A stretch of 18,197 nt of DNA from DASQBT01 sp049578545 (GTDB lineage: Bacteria; Pseudomonadota; Gammaproteobacteria; Burkholderiales; Thiobacillaceae): NCBI GenBank assembly GCA_049578545.1, contig JBAUMF010000067.1, positions 1 to 18,197 of the forward strand. The letters run 5' to 3'. Made by a program: the position numbers and the translations under genes. The notes beneath the pieces were generated by a model that was not told the DNA's origin, did not search any database, and was given only the letters and a program-made list of their open reading frames with translations. This document shows positions 14,805 through 18,197 of the stretch, piece by piece (position 1 is the stretch's first letter; the number at the start of each line of letters is the position of its first letter).

Positions 14805-15284
14805 TTCTGCCTCCTTAAGTGAGATTACTGGAATCTGAGCCATCCGTCTTTCGTTTGCGTCCAGGATCGTCCATTTGGCAGTCTTTGCACCAACTGCCAA
14901 GCAATACCTTAAGTCAATGGTGGGATTGGCCAAGGCTTGTCGCTGCAGTCCTGCTTCTTTTTGGCCAATATCAAACCGGCATTCTTGATACCCCGGATCA
15001 AACATCTTGCCTTTGGGCCGCTTGTTCACGCACTCCTTTACCTCTTTATTCCCCGGCAGGGTCGCTCACTTCTGCTGGGCCTTGAGCGAATCCGGCACCA
15101 CTCAGCGTGAACGCCGGTGACGTAAAGATCTGCAAATAGCCGGAACGAAGGCCCCATCGCCCAATCTGAGTGTGTGCAGTCGTATAATTTTGTTAATGGC
15201 CAGATTGCGATGAAACAAGTCAATGTCGCATCCAATTGAGATTACACGACGCGGCCCCCGGTTTACAAAGCTAAAGGAGTGATT
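14805..15284. other. Divergent region between the cytochrome pseudogene and the second WXXGXW gene
   Basis: A minus frame starting at GTG 15029, behind an excellent AAAGGAG site (spacer 5), runs 75 codons (MNKRPKGKMFDPGYQECRF...) and fuses in frame to the cytochrome start at 14804. Its product is not recognised. Just upstream another minus frame, open from about 15195 to a TAA near 15047, ends with coding-like SPAFTLSGAGFAQGPAEV and could be a gene tail. TATAAT at 15183-15188 on the plus strand has no good -35 partner. The region looks like decayed coding sequence. Confidence 0.35.
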
Positions 15285-15950
15285 ATGCGTATTGGAATGA
15301 TTCTGGGAGCGATGCTGCTTTGTTGCGCCACATCGGCCCCTGCCCAGGTGAGCGTGGGTGTCGGTATCGCGGTGCCCGGGCTGAGCATCGGGTTCAACCT
15401 CCCCGCGTATCCGCAACTCGTCCCCGTTCCAGGCTACCCCGTGTACTACGCGCCGAACCTCGACGCGAACTATTTCTTTTACGATGGTATGTACTGGCTC
15501 TATCTGGACGACAACTGGTATGCCAGTTCCTGGTACAACGGGCCTTGGGGGCTTGTTGACCGGCTGGCTGTGCCGGCGTACATCCTGCAAATCCCGGTGC
15601 GCTACTACCGCCGGCCACCCATCTATTTCCGCGGCTGGGGATACGATGCGCCGCCCCACTGGGGTGAGCACTGGGGCAATGTATGGCAGCAACGCCGTGG
15701 TGGCTGGGACCGGTCCGGCCTCCGCGCCGCCCCGCGGCCCGCGCCGCTGCCTCTGTACCAGCGTCAGTACCAAGGCAACCGCTATCCCCAGCAACTGCAG
15801 CAGCAGTACCAGCTGCATAATCAGAAGTACCGCTACCAGCCGCGCGAACCCGTCGTTCGCCAGCAGTATCAGCAGATGGGAGTGAGACGACCGGCTGCGC
15901 CGGTTCAGCACGGGGCGCCAGGACGGCCTGAGGAAAGAGGTCCGAGGTAG
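15285..15950 (+). CDS. WXXGXW-type exported protein, paralogue of the 5619-6923 gene
   Basis: 221 residues from ATG 15285 with AAGGAG five bases upstream; an in-frame GTG at 15279 overlaps that site and is less likely. The signal peptide ends near SAPAQ. The body is aromatic and glycine-rich and matches the N-terminal half of the minus-strand gene at 5619-6923 almost block by block: VPGYPVYYAP, DANYFFYDG, WYASSWYNGPWGL, RGWGYDAPPHWGEHWG, then LYQRQY. The tail is Gln/Arg/Pro-rich and lacks the PPPSVQ repeats of the paralogue. There is no lipobox Cys, so it is likely soluble in the periplasm or attached to the outer membrane by other means. Function unknown. Confidence 0.85.
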   Translation: MRIGMILGAMLLCCATSAPAQVSVGVGIAVPGLSIGFNLPAYPQLVPVPGYPVYYAPNLDANYFFYDGMYWLYLDDNWYASSWYNGPWGLVDRLAVPAYILQIPVRYYRRPPIYFRGWGYDAPPHWGEHWGNVWQQRRGGWDRSGLRAAPRPAPLPLYQRQYQGNRYPQQLQQQYQLHNQKYRYQPREPVVRQQYQQMGVRRPAAPVQHGAPGRPEERGPR

Positions 15951-16222
15951 CAGGAATTCCGGTATTCCAGTCCACCGCTACTCCGTCCATCGGGGCGGTG
16001 GGCCGCGCCCCGGCTAACTTTGCATTTTCAGCCCAAGCGAGGCCCGGTTTCGCTGCTCTACCTGGAGGTTGGAACAGCCGGAGAGCCGCTCGAACTATCG
16101 CTTTGGGCCCGTGCGAATCATGCCGCGAGAGTCAACGGCAACCACCGGATGCCGGGATGAATGTACCCGCGTGAAACCGTGCAGACGTCAGGACTCATTT
16201 CATCCGAGTCGCAGCACCCATC
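15951..16222. other. Intergenic stretch, nothing recognised
   Basis: It lies between the WXXGXW gene and the terminator of the Met-rich gene. GC-rich dyads occur just after 15950 but without a T-run. No gene is supported. Confidence 0.4.
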
Positions 16223-16257
16223 AAAAAAAATGAGGCCCGTTTGACTGCGGGCCTCAT
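16223..16257 (-). terminator. Rho-independent terminator of the Met-rich repeat gene
   Basis: On the minus strand a perfect 10-bp stem ATGAGGCCCG / CGGGCCTCAT (16257-16248 with 16239-16230) and an 8-base loop are followed directly by a run of T (16230-16223). It lies 29 bases after the stop of the gene ending at 16286. Confidence 0.93.
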
Positions 16258-16285
16258 GTGCGCCTTGATTCTGCGCGTGTACGGT

Positions 16286-17350
16286 TTACTTGCCTTGAGC
16301 GGGCTTATCTGTCGCCTTCTTGACGTGGTGATGTGGGCGGCGATGATGCGTCTTTGCCACTTTCTTGTGGGCTGTGGCAGTCGTTGCCTGGCCGGCCGGC
16401 GCGGGAGCGGGCGCGGCAACCGCGGGAGCAGCGTATGCGGCAGGGTTAAACATCTTTACCAATGCCGTAGGATCGAAGACATTGACCGTCCCAGCGGATG
16501 CTCCGCCTGCGGCCGGAGCCGCACCTGGCTGACCGTAGCCAGGAACCATGCTCAAGGGGTTGAACACAGTTGGAGCGGAGGCTCCAGCGGCCGAAGCAGC
16601 ACCTGGCTGACCGCCAGGAATCAAGAACTCGAAGGGGTTGAACACTGCTGGAGCGCCGCCCGTAGGTCCACCCATGCCACCCATATTGGGGACGGTGTAG
16701 CTGGAGGGATTCAACCAGGTACCCCACGCGCCATAGGTCTGGGGGTTGAGGGCCTGGCCCATCCACGCGGTGTAGAGGTTGGGGTTGATGGGCTGCATCA
16801 TCAGGGACCACAGCTTGGGATCCACCGGCGCCATCATCCACTTCAGGTACATGTTGGGGTTCAAGCTCTGCATCATCATGCCCCACAATTTGGGATCCAT
16901 CGGCCACATTGCCCAACGCATCATCTTGCCCGGGTCAGCCCACTGGGTCGCCAGCGCCGTGTAGAAGTTGGGATCCATCGAGGCAGCCATCCATTTTGCA
17001 TACATGTTGGGGTCGGCAAACTGCATGTAGTTGGTCATCGAACGGGGATCCATCATGGAGCCGAACATGCGGTACCAGTTGTTGGGTTCCATCATGTTGA
17101 TGCCCATCTGGGTGTAGAAACCGGGTTCGGTCACTGCGTTGGACCAGGGCACGAACACCTTGGGATCGCGATAGGCCGAGGCGTTGCGGGTGAAGTCGGT
17201 CATCCGGTCCAGCCACTGTTCGGGGGTTTGCGGGATGTTGTGGGCCGCAGCCGGGTTGCCCCCCGGAGCGGGGCTGGCCTGGGGACCATTGGCAAAAGCA
17301 CCCTGAGCCAAAAGGGCTCCAAGTGCAAGACTGATCAATTTCATTTTCAT
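16286..17350 (-). CDS. Secreted Met/Pro/Asn-rich repeat protein with His/Lys-rich tail
   Basis: 354 residues from ATG 17350 behind GGAG (8-base spacer). The signal peptide ends at AQGAFA. From about residue 62 to 215 there are 13 tandem units of 12-13 residues, each beginning with Asp, Asn or Glu followed by Pro, with an aromatic residue or Met about three positions later and Trp/Met pairs after it (DPNMYAKWMAASM, DPKLWGMMMQSL, NPNLYTAWMGQAL). The Pro positions are 63, 76, 89, 102, 114, 127, 140, 153, 165, 178, 190, 203 and 215. A Gly/Ala/Pro-rich linker carries four more hydrophobic-(N/D)P motifs (VFNP, VFDP, MFNP). The C-terminus is His/Lys-rich (HKKVAKTHHRRPHHHVKK). I know no characterised homologue. 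Met and His content in an exported protein would fit metal binding, but this is speculation. It has its own terminator. Confidence 0.85.
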   Translation of the reverse strand: MKMKLISLALGALLAQGAFANGPQASPAPGGNPAAAHNIPQTPEQWLDRMTDFTRNASAYRDPKVFVPWSNAVTEPGFYTQMGINMMEPNNWYRMFGSMMDPRSMTNYMQFADPNMYAKWMAASMDPNFYTALATQWADPGKMMRWAMWPMDPKLWGMMMQSLNPNMYLKWMMAPVDPKLWSLMMQPINPNLYTAWMGQALNPQTYGAWGTWLNPSSYTVPNMGGMGGPTGGAPAVFNPFEFLIPGGQPGAASAAGASAPTVFNPLSMVPGYGQPGAAPAAGGASAGTVNVFDPTALVKMFNPAAYAAPAVAAPAPAPAGQATTATAHKKVAKTHHRRPHHHVKKATDKPAQGK

Positions 17351-17724
17351 GGGAGGTTCTCCTGTTTAAACTAAGCGTGAAAAATTGCTAGCCATCCGCC
17401 CTGACAGCAGTAGCTAAGTATCCTAATGTATCAATGGGAATAATAATTGAATATATTAATTCCCTAATATGTTAATCCAGCTGCGATCAAAAAACAACTT
17501 TGGCCATGACAAGCAGAACAGGACCTCGCAAAGAGGTGCTCCAGGCGGATTTTTCGCGTACCTGAAAGGCTGGATGATAAGGGCCCGCGCCAGCGTGCCC
17601 TGCACAATCACCGAGCTCTGGCGGCTGGGCGGTCATTTCATGCCCGCCGCTGGTTCTTTGGTGGGCACTCCACCGCAACCCGGTAACGGCCTGGGAAGTG
17701 AAAAAGGCTGAAGTGCTTTTCTTC
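17351..17724. other. AT-rich upstream region of the Met-rich gene
   Basis: It contains an AT-rich patch at about 17424-17475, with an imperfect palindrome bounded by GGGAAT (17436-17441) and ATTCCC (17459-17464), which is a likely promoter area for the minus-strand gene. A plus frame at 17469-17711 has no ribosome site and no recognisable product. GGAG and CTCC, three bases apart just before the Met-rich gene start, could form a small stem over its ribosome site. Confidence 0.35.
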
Positions 17725-18117
17725 TTATTGCGTTGGTGGCGGAACCAGGGGAACCTTGAGGCGGGAATAATAGGCTGCAATATCTTCCATATCCTTGTCA
17801 TTGTAGGGCAGGACAAAAAACTGCATCATGGGATGCAAGCGTTGGCCATAGCGATAGGCCATAAGCGCCTCAAAAAGCTTGTGCTCATCCATCCCGGCCA
17901 ATCTGGACATTCCACCTCGCAACAGGGGAATCTCTCGTTCTCCGTTCACTCCGTGGCAGGTGGCGCAGGTAATGGCTTTGTCTCTTCCTGCTGCGGGATT
18001 ACCCGCAGCCGGCGCGACCGTAGTGAAACCCGAAATCATGGCCATCATCGCCAATATTGACCTTTTTTTCAGCCTCTCTTGAATTCCGAGTGGGTAATAC
18101 TGGGTCACGTTGAACAT
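17725..18117 (-). CDS. Small exported c-type cytochrome (cytochrome c553-like), start uncertain
   Basis: About 130 residues if ATG 18117 is used. LKKRSILAMMAMISGFTTV followed by APAAG is a signal peptide, then ITCATCHGVNG gives the heme-binding CxxCH at 51-55. HPMM (96-99) offers the axial Met, and MEDIAAYYSRLKVP is the usual C-terminal helix. This is a complete class I cytochrome c of the c553/c4-domain type, an electron carrier in the periplasm. The start is unclear. ATG 18117 has no ribosome site and may lie in the ISL3 element's end. A typical signal peptide would begin at LKKRS, where the codon is CTG (18072). TTG 18054 has AAAAAGG six bases upstream. The native start may have been lost by IS insertion. 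Confidence 0.82.
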   Translation of the reverse strand: MFNVTQYYPLGIQERLKKRSILAMMAMISGFTTVAPAAGNPAAGRDKAITCATCHGVNGEREIPLLRGGMSRLAGMDEHKLFEALMAYRYGQRLHPMMQFFVLPYNDKDMEDIAAYYSRLKVPLVPPPTQ

Positions 18118-18134
18118 CGAAATAGGGAGCTGGG

Positions 18135-18197
18135 ATGACAGCCAGGGTATTTGAGGCGGCGCTCGGAATTGCCGAGCCATGGATTGTGGCGTCGGTG
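18135..18197 (+). CDS. ISL3-family transposase, N-terminal fragment (runs off the window)
   Basis: ATG 18135 follows AGGGAG and reads MTARVFEAALGIAEPWIVAS to the window edge. I recognise MTAR.FE.ALGI..PW.V..V as the standard start of ISL3-family transposases. Only 21 residues are visible. The left end of the element must lie between the transposase start and the cytochrome gene; GGGTAATACTGGGTCA starting near 18091 is a candidate terminal sequence, but I cannot confirm it without the other end. Confidence 0.72.
   Translation, partial: MTARVFEAALGIAEPWIVASV

Noticed and set aside
15102..15990. Minus-strand frames of 269 and 198 codons opposite the second WXXGXW gene
   Set aside because: They are antisense shadows of a gene with a clear ribosome site, signal peptide and paralogue.
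16241..17374. Plus-strand 377-codon frame with periodic His/Gly content
   Set aside because: It is the antisense of the Met-rich repeat gene. Its periodicity only mirrors that gene, and it begins within the terminator hairpin.
17469..17711. Plus-strand 80-codon frame between the Met-rich gene and the cytochrome
   Set aside because: It has no ribosome site, lies downstream of an AT-rich promoter-like patch for the other strand, and has no recognisable product.

Overview
The window looks like accessory chromosome of a betaproteobacterium (Burkholderiales or Nitrosomonadales). This is inferred from family resemblance, not from a marker gene: an SpoIIAA/SEC14-type STAS protein, PLDc_N and glycine-zipper proteins, WXXGXW-type proteins, a conserved 140-residue envelope protein, and moderately GC-rich DNA with good AGGAG-type ribosome sites. 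Both edges fall inside the first 60 or so bases of insertion-sequence transposase genes: IS630-like at the left on the minus strand, ISL3-like at the right on the plus strand. This is what a contig broken at repeats looks like.

Left part (1-1881). An IS630-type element cuts off a STAS-domain gene after 51 codons. A small PLDc_N membrane protein follows. At 1311-1359 there is a 3' fragment of tRNA-Pro(GGG), from anticodon arm to CCA, with no 5' half. That is the usual scar (att site) of an element integrated into a tRNA gene. The rest of this part is gene-poor.

Centre-left (1882-5189) is a three-gene MacAB-type export operon: FtsX/MacB permease, HlyD/MacA adaptor and MacB-type ATPase. The permease comes first and has no convincing ribosome site or usual N-terminus. 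No TolC-like gene is present.

Centre (5190-13210). Two minus-strand envelope genes come first: a proline-rich WXXGXW protein with a perfect-register 225-bp internal duplication, and a glycine-zipper protein. A small one-span membrane protein follows. Then comes a KP-43-like subtilisin with all catalytic residues but no visible signal peptide, converging on a secreted S1/P1-type zinc nuclease. A small charged coiled-coil gene comes next; its reading frame stays coding-like beyond its TAG.

Right part (13211-18197) is decayed and gene-poor, with a cytochrome c gene broken by an in-frame TGA at a usually conserved Trp. It also holds a second WXXGXW paralogue and a secreted Met/Pro/Asn-rich protein built from about 13 repeats of 12-13 residues with a His/Lys-rich tail, followed by a clear terminator. 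A short c-type cytochrome is last, with its 5' end at or inside the ISL3 element.

The common theme is cell-envelope and secreted proteins among mobile-element scars and broken genes. The least explained item is the Met-rich repeat protein at 16286-17350. I see no defence system, CRISPR array, phage module or biosynthetic cluster.
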